From Ignavibacteria bacterium UBA2360 (GTDB taxonomy: Bacteria > Bacteroidota > Ignavibacteria > Tepidaquicellales > OLB5), in NCBI GenBank assembly GCA_002344125.1, contig DDTQ01000008.1:369400-433399 (forward strand): a stretch of 64,000 bases of DNA, read 5' to 3'. A program made the translations under genes and the position numbers. Shown here piece by piece: positions 52,465-61,844 of this stretch. Below the pieces are notes generated by a model. That model did not search any database and was not told the DNA's origin. It saw only the letters and a program-made list of their open reading frames with translations. Position 1 is the stretch's first letter, and each line of letters opens with the position of its first letter.

Positions 52465-54189
52465 CTACTTCACCAATATCATCTTTTTAGTATCGGTAAA
52501 GCCTTCTGTCTGAATCCTGTAGAAATACACTCCGCTTGGCAGCCTTGAAGCGTCGTAGCTTATTGAATATTTGCCCGGTGACTGAACACCATTTACCAGT
52601 ACATCTATTTCTTTACCGGAAATATCGAACAATGTAACCATTACTTCACCGCCGGTTACAATTGAATAATTTATGTTAGTAACGGGATTGAACGGATTCG
52701 GGTAGTTCTGTTCAAGTGAATAAACAGTCGGTACCTCACTGCTTATCTGCTGAACCGGAACAACACCAAAGAAATCAAGCTCCTGATTCAAAGTAACATT
52801 TGTCAAAATTTCAGTTGTGCCGTCATGCCAGTCAACTATTACGGAATCAGCTGCGCTAACAGGATTATCAGCTAAGAATCCGAGTCCAAAGTGAATCCAC
52901 GGCATATCCTGCGAGCTGCATCCGTTTCCGCCTGATACTTCCCTGATGGCAACGTAGCTGCCTATTCTTATCTTAACCCTGGTGCCTATACCGCCGCCCC
53001 AGAATTTTAACATTAAGTACCAGTTTGATGCGCCTGTATTTTTAAATAAATAATCGTTTTCACCCTGCGGGCCGCTGCCCTGGTTTACCACAAAAAGATC
53101 AAGCTTCCCATCGTTGTTATAATCTCCCCAGGCTGAACCCACACTTGAACTGTTATCGGTTGAAACAGCTTCGCTGTTCATCCTTGTGAAATTATCATTG
53201 CCGTCATTTCTGTACAGCGCGTTTTTCTGTCCGTAATTATTTGCTACAAACATATCCAAGTCGCCATCGTTGTCATAGTCACCCCAGTTACAGCCAAAGC
53301 TGTTATCTTCATCATTAGCTATTGCCCCTGATGTTATTTTGGTAAAAGTACCGTTTTGGTTATTCTTATACAGGAAGTTCTTTCCGCTGTTGGCTACAAA
53401 CAGATCAAGCCAGCCATCGTTATTGTAATCTCCCCATGCGCAGCCTGAACCATATCCCCCTGAAGTTACAACAGGTCCCGTAGTGATTTTTGTGAACGTA
53501 CCGTTCTTGTTGTTCAGGTACAGATTATCATTTTGGAAATCTCCGTTTGCTACAAAAAGATCAGGGTACTTATCGTTGTTGTAATCTCCCCAAACTGCTC
53601 TTCTGTGCAATCCGTTATCAGTAACAATTGGTCCCGTTGTTACCTGCTGGAAGTCGCCATTGGGCAATCCCTTGTATAACAGGTTTGTGCCGTGCTGCAC
53701 GCTTAAGATATCCAGATAGCCGTCTTTATTATAGTCAGTCCAGTTTACGCCGCCGCTATGGCCGTTAACAAGGGGAACGCAGTTTGTTATTCGGGTGAAA
53801 TTTCCACCGCCCATGTTTTTATAAAGCAAGTCAGGCTGATTTAAACCGGTTGCAATGTATAGATCCATTCTGCCGTCATAGTTGTAATCACCCCAGGCGC
53901 ATGCGAGTGTTTGGTACAGACTGTTTGTCATAATGGTATTATCACCGGCAAGCTGAAAATTTCCGTTGCCCATATTTTTATAAAGCAATGGGTATGTAGT
54001 GGCGCCGAAATCGTTGTACGATGTAACAATCATATCCAGTTTGCCATCGTTATTATAGTCTCCCCATGCGCAGCCGGAACCGAAGCCCTGCTCTGTAACA
54101 AGCGGCTGGTTGGAGATCTTCTGGAACATTTGTGAGTAACTTACGGATAAAAAGCACAGGATGAAGAGTAATGGTATGATCTTTTTCAT
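52465..54189 (-). CDS. T9SS-exported FG-GAP/VCBS and UnbV-domain protein
   Basis: 574 residues. Signal peptide (MKKIIPLLFILCFLSVSYS). Seven or so FG-GAP/VCBS units (WGDYNNDGKLDMIV, WTDYNKDGYLDILS, WGDYDNDGDLDMFV), an ASPIC/UnbV domain (GIGTRVKIRIGSYVAIRE, DSVIVDWHDG), and a sorting domain (NYPNPFNPVTNINYS, GVYFYRI, KMILVK). It resembles the second half of the neighbour at 49759, which adds a YCF48 propeller in front. A short GGCAGA/TCTGCC hairpin at 52424-52442 follows the stop but lacks a T tract. Confidence 0.92.
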   Translation of the reverse strand: MKKIIPLLFILCFLSVSYSQMFQKISNQPLVTEQGFGSGCAWGDYNNDGKLDMIVTSYNDFGATTYPLLYKNMGNGNFQLAGDNTIMTNSLYQTLACAWGDYNYDGRMDLYIATGLNQPDLLYKNMGGGNFTRITNCVPLVNGHSGGVNWTDYNKDGYLDILSVQHGTNLLYKGLPNGDFQQVTTGPIVTDNGLHRRAVWGDYNNDKYPDLFVANGDFQNDNLYLNNKNGTFTKITTGPVVTSGGYGSGCAWGDYNNDGWLDLFVANSGKNFLYKNNQNGTFTKITSGAIANDEDNSFGCNWGDYDNDGDLDMFVANNYGQKNALYRNDGNDNFTRMNSEAVSTDNSSSVGSAWGDYNNDGKLDLFVVNQGSGPQGENDYLFKNTGASNWYLMLKFWGGGIGTRVKIRIGSYVAIREVSGGNGCSSQDMPWIHFGLGFLADNPVSAADSVIVDWHDGTTEILTNVTLNQELDFFGVVPVQQISSEVPTVYSLEQNYPNPFNPVTNINYSIVTGGEVMVTLFDISGKEIDVLVNGVQSPGKYSISYDASRLPSGVYFYRIQTEGFTDTKKMILVK

Positions 54190-54254
54190 AACTTCTATAA
54201 GAATAGTTAAAGAAAAATTTTAGAAACTAAAGTTTGTAATTACAATATATATAA

Positions 54255-54292
54255 TAAAAAAAGATTAGTCAATATTAAATTGACTAATCTTT
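54255..54292 (-). terminator. Terminator of the YfhO-like gene
   Basis: Perfect 14-bp stem AAAGATTAGTCAAT/ATTGACTAATCTTT with 5-nt loop. Minus-strand T run from the A tract at 54256-54262. It lies about 33 nt after the stop. Confidence 0.9.
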
Positions 54293-54324
54293 GGTATAAT
54301 TTAAAATCTACGGTTAAATCGCTA

Positions 54325-56922
54325 TTATTTTTCGGTTTTTTCCTCGTTTTCCTGCGCTTTTTTGCGGCGGAAGTACATGCCGCCCACTGCGATCCCTAGT
54401 ATTGCAACCAGCAGAATGTTTGTGCCCATAGAAATATTCTTTCCGGCGTAATACGTTTCAGGTTCGAACTTAAACTCAATTTTGTGTTTTCCTTTGGGAA
54501 CAACTACACCGCGGAAGAGATAATTTGTTTTGAGTATCTCCGCGGGCTGACCGTCAATGTAAACTTTCCAATCCGGGTAGTAAACTTCACTCACAAACAG
54601 CAGATTATTGCCTGATGCTTCTGCATCAATTGTAACTTTATGAATATCGTATCCTGTTATGTTAGCAGTGGCGGTTGAATCGGCAGCGTCAATCTTTGTA
54701 CCCGGATCCTTTTCAAGGAACGCGGTTTCCTGCGGATTAACCATTCCCGTTTTGATTGTATTAAGTATATCAATACCTGAAGCTGTTTTGGTCTCATTAA
54801 CAAAAAATACCTTTGGATAGTAATTGTTGTTCTTTAAAATATATTTACTGCCCTTAAAAACGGTTGTAAACATTGAATCTTCATATGGCTGATCGGTTAT
54901 AATATACTTCGTGCTCATCAAACGCCACGCGGCGGGATTTGTCATGCCAACTACATCATCCATATCCTGGTATATCCGGAGCTTTGCTCCCTGGTATCCA
55001 TAGATATTCTGTAAACGCCAGTATGCCAGTGTGTTTTCACGTACAGGCTGACCCTTTTCCAGATGAAGCACCCTGAATGAGTTCAGGTCCTTTTCATTCT
55101 TAATGATCCAGTCAACGTAATCTGGAGTTTTAAAATAAGCCTCCAGATTGGTCTTATTATCCCAGTGTAAGGTCTTAAAATCAATATGCCAAAGATCTAT
55201 TATCGTTACCAGAATTATTGAGAGCATAAAGACCTGGTATTTAACGTTACCCTTTACAAACAGGTATATCATTCCGAACGATGCAAGCAGAAGCACACCA
55301 ACAATAAGCAACTCAGATTTAACGTTATCATATGCTATCTGCGAGATCTGCCCAACGTACTGCTGGATCTGCTGGGGAGCAGCGCCCTGCTGAGTTAATT
55401 TCTGTATCAGCGGACTTGATGAGACCTGTGAATTGTAATAATCCTGAAAACCGATAAGTGAAAGCAATACAGGCAGGGCAAGTATCGGGAAAATAAACTT
55501 TGCTGAGTTTAAAAATCCCGTTGTTTTAGCTTTATCTTTTGTTATTTCAATTATCGATTTTATTCCAAAGCCCGCAAGTATCACAAACGCTACATTGATA
55601 AGTATATGTATCATCACCGGCGCGCGGAAGCTGGAAAAGTAGGGGAGATTGTAGAATAAAATGTCATACAAAAGCGGCCACGTTCTGCCAAATGAAAGCA
55701 GCAGCGATAAAAATGAAATTACAACCATCGCCTGCACAAGCGCGCTCTTTTTGAAATTGTAATATATCCCAATGAACGCCAGCAGAATTGTTATCACCCC
55801 AAAATACATTGGTGATGTTGTGAACGGCATTTGCCCCCAGTATGTATTTGCCTTTTGACCCTTCACTTCAACATCGCCAAAACCAACCCAATACGGTACA
55901 AAAAATGTCATTACTTCAACGGGTGAAAATGACCAGTTTGTGGAATATTCATAATCAGCTGCCCCTGAAACTTTCTGCTCACCCGGTGCCTGTGTAATAG
56001 GCGGTACCCCGCGGATCGAATACTTGTTGTATTCACGGCTAGACATGTATGAATCAGCGTACATCATGGCGCTTAATCCAACACCAACAACAAACAGAGT
56101 AAGCACTATCAACGCCGGCTTAAAGTCTATTTTATTCACCAGATTGTACACCAGCCTGTAAACCATATATATACCTATCCCTGAAAAGAAATAAAACAGC
56201 ATCTGTACATGGTTAGAGCTCATCTGTACATGAATGAAGAACACAAGTACGCCAAAGTATAGTAGTATTTTGAAGATGTTTTCTTTCAACTTGCCTTGGG
56301 CTATCATATCATACATCTTTTCAAGCATAAGCAGCACGGCAGGGAACATCATAACGGCTATCATCTTGCTGTTATGACCCACAATGATCATTTGTATGAT
56401 GGGTGTTATGAACACCGCGGCTAAAGCCGCATAAAGCGCGATCAATTTATCTTTGAACTTGTATTCTGCCAAAAAGTAAAACGAGAACGCGAAAATTATA
56501 TAGAAGAGCACAATTGCCCACACATCATTTCCTGAAAACAGCATATATACTGCATCCCTGGAATAAACCCACACTGCGTGTGAAAGGTCATATGTTCTTT
56601 CCAGATGCGGTACAAGCGCCGCGAAGCTCGGCATTCCGTTAAAAATATACGGTACCCATAAAGGAAACTCACCTTTTGCCTTAGCGTCATCAAGGAAAGT
56701 TTTGAAGCTGCCCGATGCAACATTATCTGCCGATGAAAATACTTTCCCGCCGAATAATCCCGCGTTAAAAAATATCAAAATGAGTATAAGTATCACCCCG
56801 AGGAAAACCGGGGTCTGCCATTTTGCGGGAATAAAATCGATTGTATAACTTCTTGAAACATCCTTTTTTAGTGGTGATGTTTTACCCTGTGTTTTATTTG
56901 ATGATGATTGTGGTTTTGCCAT
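54325..56922 (-). CDS. YfhO-like multi-spanning membrane protein
   Basis: 865 residues from the ATG at 56922 (a GTG four codons earlier is possible). An N-terminal cytoplasmic tail of about 35 residues, then roughly 12-14 membrane segments, the conserved early extracytoplasmic region FPLWVPYIFNGMPSFAAL, and a C-terminal beta-rich domain (about 700-810; VSEVYYPDWKVYIDGQ, KHKIEFKFEP) before one last helix. YfhO proteins are GT-C-like and are linked to glycosylation of teichoic acids or glycolipids in Firmicutes; the role here is inferred from fold and from its glycosyltransferase neighbour. Confidence 0.88.
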   Translation of the reverse strand: MAKPQSSSNKTQGKTSPLKKDVSRSYTIDFIPAKWQTPVFLGVILILILIFFNAGLFGGKVFSSADNVASGSFKTFLDDAKAKGEFPLWVPYIFNGMPSFAALVPHLERTYDLSHAVWVYSRDAVYMLFSGNDVWAIVLFYIIFAFSFYFLAEYKFKDKLIALYAALAAVFITPIIQMIIVGHNSKMIAVMMFPAVLLMLEKMYDMIAQGKLKENIFKILLYFGVLVFFIHVQMSSNHVQMLFYFFSGIGIYMVYRLVYNLVNKIDFKPALIVLTLFVVGVGLSAMMYADSYMSSREYNKYSIRGVPPITQAPGEQKVSGAADYEYSTNWSFSPVEVMTFFVPYWVGFGDVEVKGQKANTYWGQMPFTTSPMYFGVITILLAFIGIYYNFKKSALVQAMVVISFLSLLLSFGRTWPLLYDILFYNLPYFSSFRAPVMIHILINVAFVILAGFGIKSIIEITKDKAKTTGFLNSAKFIFPILALPVLLSLIGFQDYYNSQVSSSPLIQKLTQQGAAPQQIQQYVGQISQIAYDNVKSELLIVGVLLLASFGMIYLFVKGNVKYQVFMLSIILVTIIDLWHIDFKTLHWDNKTNLEAYFKTPDYVDWIIKNEKDLNSFRVLHLEKGQPVRENTLAYWRLQNIYGYQGAKLRIYQDMDDVVGMTNPAAWRLMSTKYIITDQPYEDSMFTTVFKGSKYILKNNNYYPKVFFVNETKTASGIDILNTIKTGMVNPQETAFLEKDPGTKIDAADSTATANITGYDIHKVTIDAEASGNNLLFVSEVYYPDWKVYIDGQPAEILKTNYLFRGVVVPKGKHKIEFKFEPETYYAGKNISMGTNILLVAILGIAVGGMYFRRKKAQENEEKTEK

Positions 56923-57009
56923 AATTTTTTGCACTCCCGCGCAGGCGGGAGCCTCAGTTTATAATATTTCTTTAAACCTGCCCAAGCAGGATATTCAGTT
57001 TTTAATGTT

Positions 57010-58365
57010 CTAATTCTTCAAAATCTTATCAAATATTTCAGCCAGCTTCTTTGTAAGCAATTTTCTTTCATACGCTTCAATAGCTTTCTTATCTGATGCT
57101 GGTAAAATTGCAGTATTATTTTCAAAAAAACCATTATATAATTTAAGGTAGTTTTCTTTAAGAGCATCAGGTTTGTGATGCGGAGTTATCACTCCCGCCT
57201 TAGTCTCTATCAGCAGATCACGGGCCTCGCCTTCGCCGGCAATGGCAAATACGGGCTTGCCCGTAAGTGCGCTGGCACCCAGGTACTCAAACACCTTGCC
57301 GCTTAATATCATTTTGGAATATTTATCTTCATCTATCAGCAGAAGCATTGCGTCAGCTTTCATTAAGTAATCAATGCTTACTGAATGCGGCACGTATGAT
57401 ACAATTTCAATTGAATCTTTCAGAGGTGAATTATTAATATGATCTATTATTTCACTTCCAAGTCTGCCCACAAAAATGAATTTTATTTTATTCTTATCAA
57501 CCTTACCATCCGTAACCAGTTCTGCGATAGTATCTAGAAGGTAATACGGATTCCTTTTTCCATACATTGAACCTGTATAAACAATCGTGAATTTATCATT
57601 CTTCGCATCACTTACAGTTGTATGTTTATAGTCATCGGAATCAAATCCATTGCGCAGCAGCGCGAAATCCGTTTTGGCAGATACTTCCGGGTACTTCCTT
57701 TCGAAATCATCCTTCATTCCCGAGGCAACTATTGTAACCGTATCGGCTATATCAAGCGTTGTGCGCTCGTATTTCCTGTCGATCTTTTTGGGCAGGAACC
57801 AGCGGTTTGGAGTGGTTAAATAATCAGTCCACGCGTCCCTGAAATCAGATACCCAGGGCATTGGTTTGCCGTATTTCTTTTCAGCGTATTTTTTGAGCTC
57901 CATTGAGATTAACGCGCAGGTATATGGCGGTGAAGAGGAAAATATTATATCAGGCCGTTCAGCATCAATCACATTTTTGCCTTCTCTTACCGCGTGTTTT
58001 TTCCAACCAATACGGGCATCGGGTATAAAAAATGTCGCGCGTATGAATTCAGCCAGCTTATCGCTAAGGCGTGATTTGCTCCCGCCATCAATATTATTTA
58101 CATCAACGGCTGTGGTTTTGGATTTACCTGTAAGCTTGCGGTAAAGGTCATACGGCTCAAATATATCAGTGCGGTGAACATCAACATCAACGGGTACCTC
58201 CTTAAGCAATGATTCATCCCGCGCGGGGAAGTCGCCGTCTTTTACGGTGAGCACAATAGGCTTCCACCCGAATTCAGGAAGGTACTTAACGAATTTAAGA
58301 ACGCGCTGCACCCCGGGTCCACCCGATGGCGGAAAGTAATATGATATGATTAAGACCTTCTTCAA
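57010..58365 (-). CDS. GT4-type glycosyltransferase
   Basis: 451 residues. GT-B fold with the N-terminal acceptor-side motif SYYFPPSGGPGVQRVLKFV, an insertion-rich middle, and a C-terminal donor domain (FTIVYTGSMYGKRNPYYLL, FIFVGRLGSEI, VSYVPHSVSIDYLMKADAML, KVFEYLGASALTGKPVFAI). It follows the WcaI/capsular-type glycosyltransferase pattern. Upstream of the YfhO-like gene on the same strand (about 75-nt gap). Likely acts in surface glycan assembly. Confidence 0.9.
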   Translation of the reverse strand: MKKVLIISYYFPPSGGPGVQRVLKFVKYLPEFGWKPIVLTVKDGDFPARDESLLKEVPVDVDVHRTDIFEPYDLYRKLTGKSKTTAVDVNNIDGGSKSRLSDKLAEFIRATFFIPDARIGWKKHAVREGKNVIDAERPDIIFSSSPPYTCALISMELKKYAEKKYGKPMPWVSDFRDAWTDYLTTPNRWFLPKKIDRKYERTTLDIADTVTIVASGMKDDFERKYPEVSAKTDFALLRNGFDSDDYKHTTVSDAKNDKFTIVYTGSMYGKRNPYYLLDTIAELVTDGKVDKNKIKFIFVGRLGSEIIDHINNSPLKDSIEIVSYVPHSVSIDYLMKADAMLLLIDEDKYSKMILSGKVFEYLGASALTGKPVFAIAGEGEARDLLIETKAGVITPHHKPDALKENYLKLYNGFFENNTAILPASDKKAIEAYERKLLTKKLAEIFDKILKN

Positions 58366-58429
58366 ATGTTTAGATTATTACTTCCGGAATGTGGAAGATT
58401 GGGTTCAATTGTTGTTTGGCGTACAATTG

Positions 58430-58515
58430 CCAAATTCCAAAGCTCAAATTCCAAACGGGATAATCAGTATTATAATTATTTGGCATTTGGATTTTGACAT
58501 TTGACATTGGAGAAG
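58430..58515. repeat. Imperfect inverted repeat of AAATTCCAAA type
   Basis: GCCAAATTCCAAAGCTCAAATTCC is answered about 30 nt later by TTTGGCATTTGGATTTTGACATTTGACATT, giving an imperfect AT-rich palindrome in the 196-nt gap between two minus-strand genes. It has no T tract and no coding content. Confidence 0.5.
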
Positions 58516-58561
58516 TAATTTGTTCTTTTGTGGTAGTCTTCTGTTTTGAAATCTTTTTTGA

Positions 58562-59401
58562 TTAAACTTTTTTGCCAACTACAAGTACGCCTGTTCCTTC
58601 GGGTTTGTTTTTATCGTTCACATCAAGCCACATGAAAAGCAATGTCCACCAGATCGTTAATGAATAATAGAAGGGAAGTATTACAAAAAAGAGCTGAGAC
58701 TTATTAAGCATAAGCATAGGATATTTAATCCCAAGCTTCCAGTACAGATTACCCCATTTACCGTAAGTATATTCAAAGCTCTCAATCTTAAATCCCGCGC
58801 CTTCAAGTTTAGTACAAATATCTTCTTTGGAATACCCAAGCCTTACGTGCTCCCCAATAAAACTGTCATCATCTTCACTTTCGGCGTCGCTTCCGCCGAT
58901 ATTGCTGGGCGTGTTTATCATAACCCTGCCGCCCTGTTTCAGCGCAGCGTAAAATCTTTTGAATACACCAATATCATCTTCGATGTGTTCCATCACATCA
59001 ACCGAAAGCACAAAATCAAACCTGTTCTTAAAATCGATTTTAGTCAGATCGGCGTATTCAAATTCAGTATTTTTAATACCGCATTTATCGAAGAAAAATT
59101 TGCAGTCTTCAAGGTAATCTACCTTAACATCAACGGCAAGCATTTTCATGGCCGGGAACTTCTTCGCCATGAAATATGAATACTGCCCGAATCCGCAGCC
59201 TGCATCCAGAATATCATCCGGGTGTCTTTTGCCGTAAAGTTCTTTAATTTTACGCTTCACATACCATTCCCGCAGGAACATTAAACCGAGTATCTTATAG
59301 AAAATTTTCCTTAAAAAGGGCGATCTTTTTACAATTCCGCCAATTTTATCTTTAATCGGGTCGTAGTGCAAATTATTAATTTTAATTGAATAATTGCGCA
59401 A
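58562..59401 (-). CDS. Class I SAM-dependent methyltransferase
   Basis: 279 residues. SAM site DDILDAGCGFGQYSYFMAKK, acidic motif LAVDVKVDYLEDC, FDFVLSVDVMEHIEDD and LKQGGRVMINTPSN (UbiG/Methyltransf_11 type). The C-terminal ~50 residues include a long hydrophobic segment (LFFVILPFYYSLTIWWTLLFM), suggesting membrane attachment and a lipid-linked substrate. Same orientation as the glycosyltransferase and YfhO-like genes, but separated from them by 196 nt. Confidence 0.88.
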   Translation of the reverse strand: MRNYSIKINNLHYDPIKDKIGGIVKRSPFLRKIFYKILGLMFLREWYVKRKIKELYGKRHPDDILDAGCGFGQYSYFMAKKFPAMKMLAVDVKVDYLEDCKFFFDKCGIKNTEFEYADLTKIDFKNRFDFVLSVDVMEHIEDDIGVFKRFYAALKQGGRVMINTPSNIGGSDAESEDDDSFIGEHVRLGYSKEDICTKLEGAGFKIESFEYTYGKWGNLYWKLGIKYPMLMLNKSQLFFVILPFYYSLTIWWTLLFMWLDVNDKNKPEGTGVLVVGKKV

Positions 59402-59619
59402 AATATCATATATAGTGTATAGTTACAATGGAAAATTGACATACCTTTTTGTAATAGCAGAATTATTTCACGCAAATCTATCAAGGCGCAAAGGGAGAAA
59501 TACAGATTCCGAGCTCCGTAGGCTTGTCAGACTGCTTTAGCAGCAGCGGCATGTTATTACAATATAATATAGATTATTAATTCAATTTGGATTATTTTAG
59601 CAAAAAATAACACCGTAAT

Positions 59620-59970
59620 ATGAATACAAAATATATCATCAGCTTAATTATTCTGCTCATTGCTGCAACAGCTTGTAATATCGTTGAAAAAGAGGTCAAC
59701 AAGTTGACAGGTAATGACGAAGAGAAAATAAAACGCCTAAAAAAAGAAGGCGTAAAATGCGAAGCCCTGGTTGAAAGCGTAGAAGATATGAACATCACTG
59801 TAAACAAGGATCCGATGGTGCGCTTATCACTCGAAGTAATGCCTCCGGGTGAACCATCTTTCGGCGCACAGGTCGAAAAACTGGTTTCCCGGGTAAATGT
59901 TCCCAGAAAAGGAGATTACGTTACTGTTTACTTTAATCCTAAGGATAAGAGTGATATAATAGTAGAATGA
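59620..59970 (+). CDS. Small lipoprotein of unknown function
   Basis: 116 residues. Signal peptide ending in the lipobox AATAC (Cys19). A charged helical segment (VEKEVNKLTGNDEEKIKRLK) is followed by a strand-rich half (VKCEALVESVEDMN, VRLSLEVMPPGE, RKGDYVTVYFNPKDKS) that resembles DUF3592-type or similar small beta domains, though I cannot name the family. An eight-unit 9-bp tandem repeat starts at the base after its stop. Confidence 0.7.
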   Translation: MNTKYIISLIILLIAATACNIVEKEVNKLTGNDEEKIKRLKKEGVKCEALVESVEDMNITVNKDPMVRLSLEVMPPGEPSFGAQVEKLVSRVNVPRKGDYVTVYFNPKDKSDIIVE

Positions 59971-60042
59971 ACCTTGATTACCTTGATTACCATGATTACC
60001 ATGATTACCTTGATTACCTTGATTACCATGATTTACTTGATT
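59971..60042 (+). repeat. 9-bp tandem repeat, eight units
   Basis: Units ACCTTGATT (four), ACCATGATT (three) and a last TACTTGATT, uninterrupted and in phase, directly after the TGA of the lipoprotein gene and upstream of the glycyl-tRNA synthetase gene. Confidence 0.95.
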
Positions 60043-60141
60043 CAAAGGTTGTACAGATTTCTTGAATTTCTAAACGAGGTAATCCTTTAATCATGTGAAT
60101 CATGGTCAAGTTTCTGTGTTTTTTCAAAATTCCCAAACCGT

Positions 60142-60149
60142 TATCTTTG
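60142..60149 (+). promoter_or_regulatory. TAnnTTTG promoter element of the glycyl-tRNA synthetase gene
   Basis: TATCTTTG followed by C, first T 40 nt before the ATG at 60182. It lies inside the longer frame that begins at 60095 and so supports the later start. Confidence 0.4.
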
Positions 60150-60181
60150 CCTTTCACATAAAAATCAAACATTTATATATA

Positions 60182-61660
60182 ATGAAGAACGATTCAAAGA
60201 GTAAACAGGGCAGCAATACCTCAATGGATAAAATTGTTTCCCTTGCTAAAAGGCGCGGATTTGTATTCCAATCCTCAGAAATTTACGGCGGTTTGAACGG
60301 CTGCTGGGATTTCGGTCCTTTAGGAGTAGAACTCCTCAACAACATAAAACAGGCATGGTGGCAGGCTATGACCTACCGCGATGATGTCGAAGGGCTTGAT
60401 GCATCAATACTGATGCATCCCAAGGTTTGGGAAGCATCAGGGCATGTTGAGAACTTTACGGATCCGATGGTTGATTGTAAACAGTGCAAAGCGCGCTACA
60501 GGGTTGACCTGTTGTTTGAAACACTGCCTAAGAAGAGCAAAAAGAACATTGAAGATAAAATTAAAACTACTTTAGGATACGAAGATGCCTCATCAAATGA
60601 GGAATCCATAAACAATTACTTCAGTGATAACATAGATCTCTTTACAGCCGATATTACTTGCCCCACTTGCGGCAATACCGGCACATTCACAAATGCACGC
60701 AAGTTTAACCTGATGTTCAAAACATATATGGGCGCAATTGAAAGCGAAGATTCCATTGCATACCTTAGGCCCGAAACAGCGCAGGGTATATTTGTAAATT
60801 ACGGCAATGTAAAGGAATCAACACGGCAGAAACTGCCGTTCGGTATAGCGCAGATCGGTAAGGCATTCCGCAATGAAATTAATACGAAGAATTTCTTATT
60901 CAGAGTGCGTGAATTTGAACAGATGGAGATGCAGTATTTTGTTAAACCGGGCAGTGATGATGATTTGTATAACGAGTGGAAGGAACGCCGCATTCAGTGG
61001 TGGGTGGATCTCGGCATAAAGCGCGAGAACCTGAATTTCGCTCCGCACCCGGCAGATAAACTTGCGCATTATGCAAAAGCCGCGGTTGATATTGAGTTCA
61101 AATTCCCATTTGGCTTTGGTGAAATTGAAGGCATACATAACCGCAGTGATTTTGATCTAAGCCAGCACACGAAATTTTCTGGCAAAAAGCTGGATTACTT
61201 TGACGAGCAGAATAAAGAGCGTTTTATACCGTATGTTATCGAAACATCAGCCGGCGCAACGCGCGGATTTATGGCATTCCTCTGCAATGCCTTTGATGAA
61301 GATGAAGCCCCTACTTCAGAGGGTAAATCAGAAGTTCGCACAGTGCTGCATTTTCACCCCAAGCTTGCGCCGATTAAGTGCGCGGTTTTCCCGCTTGTGA
61401 ATAAAGACGGGCTGCAGGAGATTTCACAGAACATTACCGCTGATCTGCAGAAGACATTCAAAGTATTCTACGATGATTCCGGCGCCGTTGGCAGACGCTA
61501 CCGCAGGCAGGATGAATGCGGCACACCATTTTGCGTAACCGTTGATTACGATACATTGAAAGATGATACGGTAACAATTCGCGAGCGTGATAGCATGCAG
61601 CAGGAAAGAATACATAAGGATAAGATAAAGATGTATGTGATGGAGAAGATAAATTGTTAA
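60182..61660 (+). CDS. glyQS: Glycyl-tRNA synthetase (dimeric alpha2 type)
   Basis: 492 residues; start at ATG 60182, since the family begins near SMDKIVSLAKRRGFVFQSSE and the upstream extension is not family-like. Class IIa synthetase. Catalytic core FVFQSSEIYGGLNGCWDFGP, motif 2 region around FRNEINTKNFLFRVREFEQMEM, GIHNRSDFDLSQH, and motif 3 SAGATRGFMAFL. A zinc module of four Cys is present: DCKQCKA and CPTCG. The anticodon-binding domain (KLAPIKCAVFPL, VGRRYRRQDECGTPFCVTVD) completes it. Charges tRNA-Gly. Monocistronic, ended by the hairpin at 61768. Confidence 0.96.
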   Translation: MKNDSKSKQGSNTSMDKIVSLAKRRGFVFQSSEIYGGLNGCWDFGPLGVELLNNIKQAWWQAMTYRDDVEGLDASILMHPKVWEASGHVENFTDPMVDCKQCKARYRVDLLFETLPKKSKKNIEDKIKTTLGYEDASSNEESINNYFSDNIDLFTADITCPTCGNTGTFTNARKFNLMFKTYMGAIESEDSIAYLRPETAQGIFVNYGNVKESTRQKLPFGIAQIGKAFRNEINTKNFLFRVREFEQMEMQYFVKPGSDDDLYNEWKERRIQWWVDLGIKRENLNFAPHPADKLAHYAKAAVDIEFKFPFGFGEIEGIHNRSDFDLSQHTKFSGKKLDYFDEQNKERFIPYVIETSAGATRGFMAFLCNAFDEDEAPTSEGKSEVRTVLHFHPKLAPIKCAVFPLVNKDGLQEISQNITADLQKTFKVFYDDSGAVGRRYRRQDECGTPFCVTVDYDTLKDDTVTIRERDSMQQERIHKDKIKMYVMEKINC

Positions 61661-61767
61661 GTATTGTAGTAGGTGAGTAGAAAAGCAGGTTAACTGATGA
61701 ACAGACAGAATTCTACTCTGTTTAGGACTTAAGCTTAGTAGCATTGAATAAAGTTATATGACTGTAG

Positions 61768-61810
61768 AGACGACCCGCCCGCTGAGGGCATGTAAGGGTC
61801 GTCTTTCTCT
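61768..61810 (+). terminator. Terminator of the glycyl-tRNA synthetase gene
   Basis: Outer stem AGACGACCC/GGGTCGTCT (61768-61776 and 61796-61804) with a nested GCCC/GGGC stem, then a T-rich tail. The outer stem is the same sequence family as the terminator at 20694-20721. Confidence 0.85.
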
Positions 61811-61844
61811 TTTTATGCAAATTAATTTTGAGTAGTTCTACTTC

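Noticed and set aside
59827..60045. Minus-strand frame encoding NQGNHGNQGN repeats
   Set aside because: The residue repeat is produced by the 9-bp tandem DNA repeat and the frame then runs antisense through the lipoprotein gene.
60095..60181. Upstream extension of the glycyl-tRNA synthetase frame
   Set aside because: The 29 extra residues do not resemble the family N-terminus and overlap the TATCTTTG promoter-like box; the ATG at 60182 fits better.
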